From NCBI GenBank assembly GCA_023386345.1, contig JAEWJT010000004.1, forward strand, positions 372,001 through 436,000: 64,000 nt of DNA. The letters are read 5' to 3'. Each line of letters opens with the position of its first letter. Within the stretch, counting starts at the first letter, position 1. A program made the position numbers and the translations under genes. The stretch comes from Bacillota bacterium (GTDB lineage Bacteria > Bacillota > Clostridia > Tissierellales > Sedimentibacteraceae). Under the pieces are notes generated by a model that saw only the letters and a list, made by a program, of their open reading frames with translations, was not told where the DNA came from and did no database searches. Of the stretch, positions 8,658 to 18,488 are shown in pieces.

Positions 8658-9623
8658 ATGGATATTTTATATTTTTTAATTCAAGGTACTCTCCCTGTAA
8701 TGGTTCCTTTACTATTAGTTGCCCTTGGCGGCATGTTTAGTGAAAGAAGTGGAATAATAAACATAGCTCTTGAAGGTATAATGCTGTTTGGTGCATTTTT
8801 TGGTGCCTTGACAGTATTGGGAATTCAAAATTTAGGATTAAACCCTCAAGTTGTTTTATTGATTGCCATGTTAGCATCTGCACTTGCTGGATTTATTTAC
8901 TCACTTTTACTATCATATGCAGCGGTTAATATGAAAGCAGACCAGACTATAACAGGAACAGCTCTTAATATGCTTGTTCCGGCAGGAATATTGTTATTTT
9001 CTAAAATGAAATTTAACTCTGATGGTATAACAACATCAGTTAGATTTTTTATAGATGAAGTACCAGTTTTAGGACAGATACCAGTTATAGGAGATATGTT
9101 CTTCAAAAAAACATATCTTACGGTATATATAGCTTTTGCAATTCTAATAATTGTGACTATAATTTTCTATAAAACTAAATTTGGTCTTAGACTAAGAGCT
9201 TGCGGGGAACATCCACATGCTGCTGATAGCGTTGGTATAAATGTGTACAAAATGAGATATGCTGGAGTTGGTATTTCAGGTATTTTAGGTGGAATTGGAG
9301 GTTTCTTCTATGCAGTTGGAATTATGAGCGGTAATGCAAATGGTCATACTGGTGTTGCAGGCTTTGGTTTTTTAGCCTTGGCTGTTATGATATTCGGACA
9401 GTGGAAACCGATTAGAATATTATTTGCTGCATTATTCTTTGCATTTTTAAGAACTTTGGCGTACTCAATACCACTGATACCTTTCCTTAATAATTTAAAA
9501 ATAAACAGCACATATTACAAAATGCTTCCATATGTGGCGACAATGGTTGTACTAGCATTTACATCTAAAAAATCGCGTGCACCAAAGGCAGAAGGTATAC
9601 CTTACGATAAGAGTGTAAGATAA
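8658..9623 (+). CDS. Nucleoside ABC transporter permease 2
   Basis: The second channel subunit, 321 residues, NupQ/YufQ-like. Hydrophobic segments surround the motifs GGMFSERSGIINIALEGIML and LRACGEHPHAADSVGINV, the coupling-loop region of this family. It starts one base after the stop of permease 1 behind GGGAGG. It is the last gene of the importer unit; a terminator follows at 9691-9725. Confidence 0.92.
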   Translation: MDILYFLIQGTLPVMVPLLLVALGGMFSERSGIINIALEGIMLFGAFFGALTVLGIQNLGLNPQVVLLIAMLASALAGFIYSLLLSYAAVNMKADQTITGTALNMLVPAGILLFSKMKFNSDGITTSVRFFIDEVPVLGQIPVIGDMFFKKTYLTVYIAFAILIIVTIIFYKTKFGLRLRACGEHPHAADSVGINVYKMRYAGVGISGILGGIGGFFYAVGIMSGNANGHTGVAGFGFLALAVMIFGQWKPIRILFAALFFAFLRTLAYSIPLIPFLNNLKINSTYYKMLPYVATMVVLAFTSKKSRAPKAEGIPYDKSVR

Positions 9624-9690
9624 GAAGTGATATAAGTTTACATAATACTATTTATGACAACATAATAAATCACAATTGAAAAATTTGTAA

Positions 9691-9725
9691 AAAAATCTTA
9701 AAATTATTGTTTTAAGGTTTTTTTT
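9691..9725 (+). terminator. Intrinsic terminator after the nucleoside importer
   Basis: The stem CTTAAAA (9697-9703) with TTTTAAG (9710-9716) is extended outward by A:T pairs from 9691, and eight Ts run through 9718-9725. Confidence 0.8.
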
Positions 9726-9839
9726 ATGTTATTATATTAGTAGTAAAATTTGATTATATAATTTGTTATAAGATTGTTATTAGAACATAAAATTATTAAT
9801 TAAAATAATAAAATCAGTACATTATTAAGGGAGGCAAGC

Positions 9840-10595
9840 ATGAATTTAGTAACTATAACAGCACTTGGTGTTGGTGGTGCTACGGTTGTTGGAGCATTTA
9901 TAGGTTTCTTCTTTAAAAATCTATCACACAAGTGGAATGACGCAATTTTAGGATTTGCGGCAGGAGTAATGTTGGCAACTGCAATACAGGGTTTAATTTT
10001 ACCATCAGCTGAATCTGTAGGTAAAAGTGGATTATGGATTACTGCTTTAGGAATCCTCGCAGGCGCTTACATTTTAAATATATTTGACAAATTAACTCCA
10101 CATTTACATCATTTAACGGGCGTGGAAATGGAGGATCATCAAAATAACGCTTCTTTAAATAAAATTATGCTATTTGTTTTTGCTATTGCAATACACAACT
10201 TGCCAGAGGGATTGGCAGCTGGGGTTAGCTTTGGCTCAGGCGATATGAAAAATGCAATTACTGTAGCACTTGGTATAGCTATACAAAATATACCTGAGGG
10301 TATGGTGACTATATCGCCGATGATAATGAATGGAGTCAGTAAAAAAAGAGCATTTTTAATAGCGGCATTTACTGGCTTAATTGAAGTTGTAGGCACATTT
10401 ATTGGATATTATTCAGCAATTATTTCTAAAGCAATATTGCCATTTGCCTTAGCATTTGCAGGTGGAACAATGCTATATGTAATAAGTGATGAAATGATTC
10501 CAGAAACACACAGTCATGGACATGAGAGAATAGCGACTTATTCCTTATTGATTGGATTTATAGTTATGATGTTTTTAGATGCGTACATATCGTAA
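9840..10595 (+). CDS. ZIP family metal transporter
   Basis: A 251-residue membrane protein with about eight hydrophobic segments and the two ZIP metal-site helices HNLPEGLAAGVSFG (TM4) and QNIPEGMVTISPM (TM5). These import Zn2+ or other divalent metals. A His-rich cytoplasmic loop (PHLHHLTGVEMEDH) lies before TM4, and a second His cluster (ETHSHGHER) near the C-terminus. GGGAGG precedes the ATG. It stands alone between two intergenic gaps. Whether zinc, iron or manganese is carried cannot be told. Confidence 0.9.
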   Translation: MNLVTITALGVGGATVVGAFIGFFFKNLSHKWNDAILGFAAGVMLATAIQGLILPSAESVGKSGLWITALGILAGAYILNIFDKLTPHLHHLTGVEMEDHQNNASLNKIMLFVFAIAIHNLPEGLAAGVSFGSGDMKNAITVALGIAIQNIPEGMVTISPMIMNGVSKKRAFLIAAFTGLIEVVGTFIGYYSAIISKAILPFALAFAGGTMLYVISDEMIPETHSHGHERIATYSLLIGFIVMMFLDAYIS

Positions 10596-10632
10596 GTAAT
10601 TTTTATAAATATAATAGAATTGAGGACAAAAA

Positions 10633-11793
10633 ATGATTGATGTAAAACTTCTTGCTACCAGAGCAAACATGAAAAAATATGATGCAGGATCAGTAATAAT
10701 AAATGAGAATGAAAATTGTAGTGAAATGTTTATTTTGTTAATTGGAAAGGTAAATATTGTTGAAAATCACAAAATGCAAAATGAAAAGATTATTGAAACA
10801 ATAACGCCTGGAAACATATTTGGTATTATGAATTTTTTAAATGAAGGTGTTTCTCAAAGTACTGTAGTGGCAATTGAAGATACAACGGTTGCAACTATTA
10901 ATAAAGTGAATTACATAAGTCTTGCAAAAAAGCATAACAATTTATTTATTGAATTATTGGATATACTAACAGAGCGTGCTAATAAGACGCAAAGTGAAAT
11001 AAGGTTAATTAATTTAGAAAAACAAAAAATGATAGAATACTGCAATATTGATGAAGAATCTTTCTATAAATCAATGCTTTTTCCAAAAGGACACGCTAAA
11101 TACCCGACTGTTCGTCCTGAAGAGTATGATAAATTTTTATATCCGCATAATTTCACATGCCCACATTGCGGTCAAAGTTTTGATAGTGTAACACCATTAA
11201 CCTCAAAGCTTGTAACTAAAGGTGAGCTAGCGTGTGATATGAGAAAAAATTACCAATCTTTCGATATGTTATGGTATGAGATCGTAACTTGTCCTCATTG
11301 TTATTTTAGTTCCTTTGAGAGTGGTTTTGAAACTTCACATAGATTGAAAAAAGAAATGTTTGCAGATCAACTTGATTTAATAAAAAGAAACTTAGGGCTT
11401 GAATTCAAAGAGCCAAGAACTCTAGACCAAGTGTTTGCATCTCATTACCTTGCTTTAATATGTTCAGCTGGATTTGAAAGTAAAAAACAGATTGATTCTA
11501 AGTTATGGATATCTTTATCATGGCTTTATAGTGATGTTAGAGATTTGAAAATGGAAAGCTTTGCTACTGAAAAAGCCTTGGAATTTACAAATCTATATTA
11601 TAGTGAGACTGAACTTTCATCAGAGGGAACGCAGACAGTTTTAATGATATTGGGAACTCTCGCAAGAAAAACTCAAAACTATAATGACGCTATGCTTTAT
11701 TTAAGTAAAGCAATGGCAGTTCGTGATGGAAAGCCTGCGTATAAAAGATTAATTGACCTTGAGCTGGATGAAATAAGAGATAGAAGAAAGTAA
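10633..11793 (+). CDS. Cyclic nucleotide-binding-like domain plus DUF2225 protein
   Basis: 386 residues in three parts. Residues 1-115 form a CRP-type cNMP-binding beta-roll (GSVIINENENCSEMFILLIGKV, ETITPGNIFGIMNFL). The middle is a DUF2225 zinc-ribbon-like region with paired CPHC motifs (FTCPHCGQSF near 178 and VTCPHCYFSS near 217). The C-terminal part is helical and TPR-like. There is no HTH, so it is not a CRP-type DNA-binding regulator. Function is unknown; a ligand-sensing role is inferred from the first domain. The gene starts behind GAGGAC and is followed 18 bases later by the dehydrogenase gene. Confidence 0.82.
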   Translation: MIDVKLLATRANMKKYDAGSVIINENENCSEMFILLIGKVNIVENHKMQNEKIIETITPGNIFGIMNFLNEGVSQSTVVAIEDTTVATINKVNYISLAKKHNNLFIELLDILTERANKTQSEIRLINLEKQKMIEYCNIDEESFYKSMLFPKGHAKYPTVRPEEYDKFLYPHNFTCPHCGQSFDSVTPLTSKLVTKGELACDMRKNYQSFDMLWYEIVTCPHCYFSSFESGFETSHRLKKEMFADQLDLIKRNLGLEFKEPRTLDQVFASHYLALICSAGFESKKQIDSKLWISLSWLYSDVRDLKMESFATEKALEFTNLYYSETELSSEGTQTVLMILGTLARKTQNYNDAMLYLSKAMAVRDGKPAYKRLIDLELDEIRDRRK

Positions 11794-11810
11794 AAAAACA
11801 GGAGGTATTT

Positions 11811-12776
11811 ATGTCAAGAGTTATAGGAATTTGTATACCGTTTTTAAATGAAGATAGAAAAAACAAAATATTGGAAACTGCAAAACTCTCTGGTTTTGAA
11901 GTAAAGTTTTGTGATTATGAAAAAGTAACACAAGATGATATTGATAGCTGTGAAGTTTTATTTGGCATGATAAGCAGAAAATTAGTGAATAATGCTAAAA
12001 ATCTAAAGTGGATGCAGGCTTCATTTGCTGGTGTTGACAAATATGTTGATGTAGATAATATCAGAAATGGTAATATAATCCTTACTAATGCTACTGGTGC
12101 CTATGGAATAACTATTGCTGAACATATGATAACTGTACTGCTTATGCTTATGAGAAGAATGCCTGAATATTATGACCTTCAAAAAGAAAATGGCTGGAGA
12201 ATGCTCGGTGAGATTAAATCCATTATGAACAGTACAATAACAGTTGTAGGCTTTGGTGATATAGGAGAAAATTTTGCTAAGAGAGCAAAGGCTATGGGAG
12301 CGACTATTCGTGGAGTTAGGCGAAATGCAGATAAAAAATCTGAATTTGCTGATGAAATGTATTCTAATGATAAGCTTTTAGAAGCAATAGATGGTGCAGA
12401 TGTAATAGCGCTTTGTTTACCTGAAACTGATAAAACTAAGCATATTATTGGTGCTAAAGAAATAGAGAAAATGAAGAACGATGCTATCGTTATAAATGTT
12501 GGTAGAGGAACAGCTATAGATGAAAATGCTCTTATAGAAGCTCTTAACAATAATAAAATAGGCGGAGCAGCACTAGATGTATTTGAAAAAGAGCCACTTT
12601 CTAAGGATAGTGCTCTGTGGGATTGTAAAAATACAATTATAACACCTCATATATCCGGTAATACATCATTACCATTAACTTGTGATATAGTTGTAGACAT
12701 ATTTTGTAAAAATCTAATTAAATATGCAAATAATAAAAAATTAAACAATTTAATAGATTGCAGTAAAGGGTATTAG
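11811..12776 (+). CDS. D-isomer-specific 2-hydroxyacid dehydrogenase
   Basis: A 321-residue NAD(P)-dependent reductase interconverting 2-oxo acids and D-2-hydroxy acids. The Rossmann motif VVGFGDIGENFAKRAKAMGA lies near residues 144-163. The three catalytic residues are visible: Arg in VINVGRGTAID (near 228), Glu in DVFEKEPL (near 259) and His in TPHISGNTS (near 281). AGGAGG is placed well before the ATG. It probably shares a transcript with the upstream DUF2225 gene. The substrate is not predictable. Confidence 0.9.
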   Translation: MSRVIGICIPFLNEDRKNKILETAKLSGFEVKFCDYEKVTQDDIDSCEVLFGMISRKLVNNAKNLKWMQASFAGVDKYVDVDNIRNGNIILTNATGAYGITIAEHMITVLLMLMRRMPEYYDLQKENGWRMLGEIKSIMNSTITVVGFGDIGENFAKRAKAMGATIRGVRRNADKKSEFADEMYSNDKLLEAIDGADVIALCLPETDKTKHIIGAKEIEKMKNDAIVINVGRGTAIDENALIEALNNNKIGGAALDVFEKEPLSKDSALWDCKNTIITPHISGNTSLPLTCDIVVDIFCKNLIKYANNKKLNNLIDCSKGY

Positions 12777-12832
12777 TATATAATATAAATCATTAATTTT
12801 CTTTTTTAAATATGAGTTACAGGGGGATAATT

Positions 12833-13651
12833 ATGTTTAAAAATGACAATATGAAACCAATTAGAAGAAGTAGTTTAAGAATTTTTACAGGTAAATTATA
12901 TTACACCTATAAGCGTTATATGTGGTGGGTATTTTCAAGCACTAAATTTGCTAATAAATATGCTGAAAATAGTTTGTCCTATTCATATTTTACTCATAAA
13001 ACGCCATTATTGAGACAGCTTAAAGATGTTGATATGTATTTGCAATATAATAAAATTAATAACTTAAAGATTGCAATTCCAAGATTAAATAGAATATTAA
13101 TAAATCCAGGCGAGACATTTTCGTATTGGAAACTAATAGGAAAACCAACTTATAAAAAGGGCTATAAGGATGGAATGATTTTGTTTTATGGGAAAGTTGG
13201 CACAGGACTAGGCGGAGGACTGTGCCAACTTTCAAATTTAATTTATTGGATGACATTGCATACACCATTGACTATTGTTGAACGTTATAGACATAGCTAT
13301 GATGTTTTTCCAGATTCAAATAGGACTCAACCTTTTGGCAGTGGAGCAACCTGCTTCTATAATTATAGAGATTTAATTATTAAAAACAATACTTTTGATA
13401 CTTATGAGTTGGTTTTAAAAATAACTGATAAGGATTTAATCGGCGAGTGGAGAGTAAACAACATACCAGAGTTTAGCTACAAGATTTTTGAAAGAGATCA
13501 TAAAATAACTCATGAATTTTGGGGTGGATATGTTAGGCATAATTCGTTATACAGAGAAATATATGATAAGAGCAATAAAATAACAGAAGAATTTATAACA
13601 GAAAATCATGCTATAATGATGTACCAACCGTTTTTAGAAAGCAGTAAATAG
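12833..13651 (+). CDS. VanW family protein
   Basis: 272 residues. The centre matches the VanW domain: INPGETFSYWKLIGKPT, then GTGLGGGLCQLSNLIYWM and HSYDVFPDSNRTQPFGSGAT. VanW proteins occur beside vancomycin resistance operons but also widely in Clostridia without them. Their function is unknown and no vanHAX or vanRS genes are nearby. The start ATG 12833 follows GGGGG at 12822-12826. No signal peptide is apparent. Confidence 0.9.
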   Translation: MFKNDNMKPIRRSSLRIFTGKLYYTYKRYMWWVFSSTKFANKYAENSLSYSYFTHKTPLLRQLKDVDMYLQYNKINNLKIAIPRLNRILINPGETFSYWKLIGKPTYKKGYKDGMILFYGKVGTGLGGGLCQLSNLIYWMTLHTPLTIVERYRHSYDVFPDSNRTQPFGSGATCFYNYRDLIIKNNTFDTYELVLKITDKDLIGEWRVNNIPEFSYKIFERDHKITHEFWGGYVRHNSLYREIYDKSNKITEEFITENHAIMMYQPFLESSK

Positions 13652-13743
13652 AGATTTGTGAAATGAATATTAACTATGATAAAATGAAGCATATATAAAT
13701 ACAAAATTTTTTACATAAAAAAGTCTTAAAAGGGTTATGAAAA

Positions 13744-14907
13744 ATGAAAATACAACGAATAAATACATATGATGATATTAGGTTTAATGAAGAAGTGCTA
13801 AAGCAGCATGGTGCATTTTTAATTGATGATAAATATCCTTGTCAGTTTCTTATTAAGGATATTAATTCAGCAATAATGTATTATCACGATTATGACAATA
13901 TAGAAGAAATTATTGAGGAATTTAGGTTTTATACAAAGCATATATCTAAATTTTATGATAGTGATGGAAAATTAATTAAAAATTATGACGATGTAAAGCT
14001 TTTTAAGGTTAATATTAATAATCTTCAGCCCTCACAATTTTACATAAGCTCAGAAAAAATGAACAATATAGCAAGCTGGGCTAAAAGCAATGAACATTTT
14101 ATTGTCCCTATATTGAAAAATGAAAATAATTTAATAATATTAGATGGACATACGAGACTTTATTTAGCAAAGACATTGAATATTGAAGAAATATACGCAT
14201 ATGAGGATAGCTCAGATGCGTATATTTGGGGATTTGTAGAAGAAGCAAGAAAAAGAAATATACATACTATAAATGATTTAAAGCTCGTATCAAGTGAGGA
14301 CTATGAAATTTTATGGAATAAATTTTGTGACGATTATTTTAATAGACAAGCTGATAAAAAATATACTTTAGTATCTTTTGGCGGTAGAAAAGATGGCAAT
14401 TGTTCAACTGTTTTATCGTACATAAAAAATAAATATTCAAATGATAAAATCAAATTTGAACAGATAGATGCTTTGAATTTATGTATAGAATTTTGCGGAA
14501 ATTGTGATTATGCTTGTTTTAAAGGAAAGTGCAATAAAGCTGATGATACAGAAGCATTATATAAAAAACTAATCAATTCAGATTTAATAATTATGTGTAT
14601 TCCTGTCTATGGCAATCATTTATGCTCTAGATATTTCGCATTCAATGAGCGAGGACAAGCTATCTGGAAGAATGACGAGGATTATAAACTGTTTTTAAAG
14701 AAAACTTTCTTGATAGGAATAGGAAATATAAGTAATTCTAATTTGTTTAAAGATGAATTGAACTTAATATTTGATGAATATAATATAAAAAATCATACAC
14801 TTATTTTATCCTCAAATGATTATGATTTAAGCTCAATTAGAGATAAATTAATTGACAATAAAGATTGTACAAACTTAATAGAAAGTTTTATAGACAAAAT
14901 ATTATAG
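13744..14907 (+). CDS. ParB-like domain fused to a flavodoxin-like/FMN reductase domain
   Basis: 387 residues in two parts. The N-terminal 200 residues contain a ParB/sulfiredoxin-like core (LQPSQFYIS..., ILDGHTRLYLAKTLNIEEIYAY near 133-154). From about residue 210 a Rossmann/flavodoxin-like domain begins: SFGGRKDGNCSTVLSYI resembles the FMN phosphate loop of NADPH-dependent FMN reductases, and CGNCDYACFKGKC (near 256) recalls the Cys cluster of iron-sulfur flavoproteins; MCIPVYGNH follows. The fusion is unusual and the function unknown. The ATG lacks a strong binding site. The 183-residue unknown gene starts 40 bases downstream and may be co-transcribed. Confidence 0.7.
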   Translation: MKIQRINTYDDIRFNEEVLKQHGAFLIDDKYPCQFLIKDINSAIMYYHDYDNIEEIIEEFRFYTKHISKFYDSDGKLIKNYDDVKLFKVNINNLQPSQFYISSEKMNNIASWAKSNEHFIVPILKNENNLIILDGHTRLYLAKTLNIEEIYAYEDSSDAYIWGFVEEARKRNIHTINDLKLVSSEDYEILWNKFCDDYFNRQADKKYTLVSFGGRKDGNCSTVLSYIKNKYSNDKIKFEQIDALNLCIEFCGNCDYACFKGKCNKADDTEALYKKLINSDLIIMCIPVYGNHLCSRYFAFNERGQAIWKNDEDYKLFLKKTFLIGIGNISNSNLFKDELNLIFDEYNIKNHTLILSSNDYDLSSIRDKLIDNKDCTNLIESFIDKIL

Positions 14908-14947
14908 ATGAATAAAATTGATTAATATTGAAAATGGAGATTATAAA

Positions 14948-15499
14948 ATGGCGATTTTTAAATTTTATCAAATTTTTCGTTGTATAAAAGAAGAATTAGG
15001 AGAACAAAAAGCTAAGGAATTATTTTATGAGTATGAAACTCTTCCTGAAAAAATGTCAGCAGAGGAGCAAGCAAATCTAGCAAGTAAAATTATGGACAGG
15101 CTTGACAATTCTCTTGATACCGAAACAGTTAAAAGAATAAGGTATAAACATCCTTGCAATATACCAAAAACACATGCTGCTAAAATCAATGAATTGATAG
15201 AGAAATATTCAAATGTAGAAGAACGCATTAAGGAATATGAAAAATGGGACGGGAGATTATTAATTAATTATGATGGAAACAGCATGATAGTATCATGGGG
15301 CTTGTCTAAATGTGTATGCGGAATGTTTAGAAAGCTAAATGAGTATGAGCCTATCTCAAAAAGCTGGTGTGAATGCTGTAATGCCCATAGTGCTAAAGCA
15401 TTTAGCAAACTTTGTGGTAAAAAAGTTGAATCTGAGTTAATTGAAGGCATAGCGTGTGGTGGAAAGGATTGTATTTTTAGAATATCTAATTATAAATAG
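14948..15499 (+). CDS. Uncharacterised protein with C-terminal Cys motifs
   Basis: 183 residues from ATG 14948, preceded by GGAGA at 14936-14940; the frame is open to 14918 but without a binding site. The C-terminal third holds CVCGMF, WCECCNAHS and IACGGKDCIFRI. The last motif resembles the end of V4R/DUF6144-type small-molecule or metal-binding domains. No membrane segment is visible. Its position between the flavodoxin fusion and the aminoglycoside kinase suggests one transcript, but a shared role is not evident. Function unknown. Confidence 0.6.
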   Translation: MAIFKFYQIFRCIKEELGEQKAKELFYEYETLPEKMSAEEQANLASKIMDRLDNSLDTETVKRIRYKHPCNIPKTHAAKINELIEKYSNVEERIKEYEKWDGRLLINYDGNSMIVSWGLSKCVCGMFRKLNEYEPISKSWCECCNAHSAKAFSKLCGKKVESELIEGIACGGKDCIFRISNYK

Positions 15500-15526
15500 T
15501 TTAATTAAATTTATTGAGAGGTTAGT

Positions 15527-16306
15527 ATGTACGAATTATTTGAAAAATTACCCGATAATATTAGAAAGCACATTGAAAATATTTCATATAGTTTAAATGA
15601 TATTGGTTGCTCTGGTTCAAAAATTTTGAGTTTTGACAATGATATGGTACTAAAAATAGAGTTACCAAGCTCTTATTCTAATATGGAAATTACAATGATG
15701 AAATGGCTTCAAAACAAGCTTCATGTTCCTAAAATAATAGAGTTTTCTACTTATGATGGATATAACTATTTACTTATGTCAAAGATTGATGGTGTTATGT
15801 CATGTGATAAATACTATTTAGATAATCCTAAGGAGTTAGTGCATTTACTTGCAGAAGGATTAAAGATTTTATGGAAGGTAGATACAAAGGGATGCCCTCA
15901 TATAAATGATATAGAAAACAAGCTTAAATTAGCCAGAATAAGAATAGATAACAATTTGATTGATATTGAAGACTTTGAACCTGAAACATTTTCAGAAAAC
16001 GGTTTTAAGGATGTAGAAGCTCTTTATAAGTTTTTAGTTGACAATAAACCAAATAAAGACTTGGTATTTTCTCACGGTGATTATTGCTTGCCAAATATTT
16101 TTTTTAAAAACCACAATGTAAGTGGATTTATAGATTTAGGAGACTGTGGTATAGCAGATAGATGGCAGGACATAGCTTTATGTGTTAGGTCTTTAGAACA
16201 TAATTTAGGCAATAAAAATTATATAGATTTGCTATTTGAAGAATTAGGCATAGAAAGAGATGATAATAAGATAAAATATTACATATTATTAGATGAATTG
16301 TTTTAA
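15527..16306 (+). CDS. APH(3')-type aminoglycoside phosphotransferase
   Basis: A 259-residue kinase-fold enzyme resembling APH(3')-IIIa, which phosphorylates the 3'-OH of kanamycin and neomycin. Visible: the ATP-site lysine in MVLKIE (residue 43 region), the catalytic loop FSHGDYCLPNIFF near 181-193, the metal site GFIDLGDCGIADRWQDIA near 199, and a C-terminus KIKYYILLDELF like that of APH(3')-IIIa. Usual length is 264. It follows the 183-residue unknown gene by 27 bases behind GAGAGG. It looks native in base composition rather than recently imported. Activity on drugs is likely but not proven. Confidence 0.85.
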   Translation: MYELFEKLPDNIRKHIENISYSLNDIGCSGSKILSFDNDMVLKIELPSSYSNMEITMMKWLQNKLHVPKIIEFSTYDGYNYLLMSKIDGVMSCDKYYLDNPKELVHLLAEGLKILWKVDTKGCPHINDIENKLKLARIRIDNNLIDIEDFEPETFSENGFKDVEALYKFLVDNKPNKDLVFSHGDYCLPNIFFKNHNVSGFIDLGDCGIADRWQDIALCVRSLEHNLGNKNYIDLLFEELGIERDDNKIKYYILLDELF

Positions 16307-16328
16307 TTTATTTAAGAGGTGAAAAAAT

Positions 16329-18482
16329 ATGGAAGATAAAAATCAAAGAGATTTAGAGCAAAGAGTATTAGAATTAGAAGAAAAAGTAAGAAAGCTGGAA
16401 CAAAAAGTATTAGGGACTCAAGCGCAATCTCAGCAAAATAAGCTTGAACAATCTGTTAAGTTTGAACATAATAATTTAACAAAAAACCCTTATACATTAA
16501 AACAAGAAGAAGTGCAGAGTCCACCTGTTGTAGAACAAAATTTGAAACAGGAAAAGGTTTCAAAGAAAAAGATAGGTGAAGCTGAAATAGGTAAATATTT
16601 TATTGGAGTATTAGCTGCTATATTAATATTTATAGGGGCAGGGTCTTTTATAAGTTTAATATGGAGCTCTTTATCAGATGCTATTAGACTAGCTTTAATT
16701 TCAAGTATTGGTATATTACTGACTGTACTAGGCTTTTATTTAATAAACAAGAGTAAAAATCCTATATCTTCTCTTATATTGGGTACAGGAGCAGGACTTA
16801 TATTTATTAGTATTTTATCAGCTAATATGTTTTTTCATTTTATAGGTGATATAACAGCTATAATTCTAATAGGTATTTGGGCGATATTCTTTATATTGTC
16901 TTACAAGTATACAAAAATGTTTTTTACTACTGTCATAGCTTATATAGGCAGTATAGTAGCTTTGTTATTAGGAGTAACTCTTGTACAAAATAGTATAGAA
17001 TTCATTGTGCTTATGTTATATGTAACGAGTATAGCATCAGTTCTCATAATAACAAGTCATAAATGGTTAAATGAAGAAAAGAAAATAATAAGTATATTAT
17101 TGGCAATGCTTAGTTATGCAATACTGCTTGTAGGTGGCTTAGATAAAGAAAATATAGAAATTATTCTGTTTGTTATGATGTTTATTGAGTACATATTATT
17201 TAATTATTTATGCTATAAGGTGGAAAAACTAGGAAAAAATAAGTGGTGGTATTTATTTGTCAATGCTGTTATGAGTGTAGTAACCCTTATGTTTTTAAAC
17301 AAAGTATGTCAACCTGTTGGAATAGATATATCAATAATTGTTGCTTGGTTTTTTGCTATAAATTTAGCACAAATGATTATATTGGAATTTTGGACTAAAA
17401 ATATAAGACGGATGAATATTACTTATTATGTAGTAATACAGATTATTTCTGCAATTATATATAATATGTATAAGTTTAGCACTGTAGCCGGAATATCGGT
17501 AGTAGGTGTAATTTTATTAATTTTCCAGCTACTTAACCATCATAAAAACTATAAATTCTCAATTAGTTTAATAGCAATAATTGATTCTATATTATTATGT
17601 ATTATGGGCAGGAATTCAGATAATATATTATTATCAGTATTTTATGCTATATTACAAGTAATTACAATTACTTACATTGTATATGATACTTATAAGTATA
17701 ATAATTCGAATAGTTTAAAGTTAGAAAACAAATTTATAAAAATAGTTAGTTTATTGGTATACACCATAAACTCTTATTATATACCTTATATGTTTATGGG
17801 TGAATTTGCTCAATCAAGATATACAGGAAATTCAGCAATACTTAGTTCTTACATAGACTTAGTAGTACCTTACATGTTTTTAAGCATTGCACTATGTATC
17901 ATAGTTGGCTCAGGTTATCTGAAAGATTGGAAGTCTGATAAATTTAAATGGTTTACCAAAAATGAAGGAGTTTCACAAGATATTACAATAATACTGTTTT
18001 ATATAATTACATCTATAGCTTATGTTGCGGGTTTAACATTAATTGCTATGCCAGACATTTGGTATGAGCAGTTGATAATCATTCTATCAGTTTTAGCTGT
18101 AGCGTTATTGCAATCAAAGAACTTAATAGAAAATTATAAAGATAAGCCTTTTATAGGTGGATGGATTGGACTTAAATATTTTATATTGACTTGGGCAATA
18201 ATGCGTTCTGTATGGAATGTAAATATTGAATCAGTAATGATGAGTGTAGCAGGTTTGATAATTTCATTATTAAGCATAGCGGCAGGCTTTAAAATAAAAA
18301 TGAAATCATTAAGATTGTATGGATTAATAGTTACTATACTTATGGTGTTAAAATTCATCTTTGTAGATTTACATCAAGAAAATTCAATGACAAGAATAGT
18401 AGCTTTGTTGATAGGTGGGATGATTTGCTTTGGAATCACTTTACTATATAATAAGCTAAATAAAGAGGTTGAAGGTAATTAA
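16329..18482 (+). CDS. DUF2339-like multi-pass membrane protein
   Basis: 717 residues. A charged N-terminal coiled coil (about residues 1-35, RVLELEEKVRKLEQKV) is followed by a polar linker and then, from about residue 90, some 18 or more hydrophobic segments. The motif GEAEIGKYFIGVLAAILIFIGAGSFI before and within the first segment matches DUF2339 proteins, whose function is unknown. GAGGTG precedes the ATG, 22 bases after the phosphotransferase gene. Confidence 0.75.
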   Translation: MEDKNQRDLEQRVLELEEKVRKLEQKVLGTQAQSQQNKLEQSVKFEHNNLTKNPYTLKQEEVQSPPVVEQNLKQEKVSKKKIGEAEIGKYFIGVLAAILIFIGAGSFISLIWSSLSDAIRLALISSIGILLTVLGFYLINKSKNPISSLILGTGAGLIFISILSANMFFHFIGDITAIILIGIWAIFFILSYKYTKMFFTTVIAYIGSIVALLLGVTLVQNSIEFIVLMLYVTSIASVLIITSHKWLNEEKKIISILLAMLSYAILLVGGLDKENIEIILFVMMFIEYILFNYLCYKVEKLGKNKWWYLFVNAVMSVVTLMFLNKVCQPVGIDISIIVAWFFAINLAQMIILEFWTKNIRRMNITYYVVIQIISAIIYNMYKFSTVAGISVVGVILLIFQLLNHHKNYKFSISLIAIIDSILLCIMGRNSDNILLSVFYAILQVITITYIVYDTYKYNNSNSLKLENKFIKIVSLLVYTINSYYIPYMFMGEFAQSRYTGNSAILSSYIDLVVPYMFLSIALCIIVGSGYLKDWKSDKFKWFTKNEGVSQDITIILFYIITSIAYVAGLTLIAMPDIWYEQLIIILSVLAVALLQSKNLIENYKDKPFIGGWIGLKYFILTWAIMRSVWNVNIESVMMSVAGLIISLLSIAAGFKIKMKSLRLYGLIVTILMVLKFIFVDLHQENSMTRIVALLIGGMICFGITLLYNKLNKEVEGN

Positions 18483-18488
18483 TAAAAA

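Noticed and set aside
12833..13651. Vancomycin resistance cluster
   Set aside because: Only vanW is present; no vanH, ligase, vanX, vanR or vanS nearby, and lone VanW genes are common in Clostridia.
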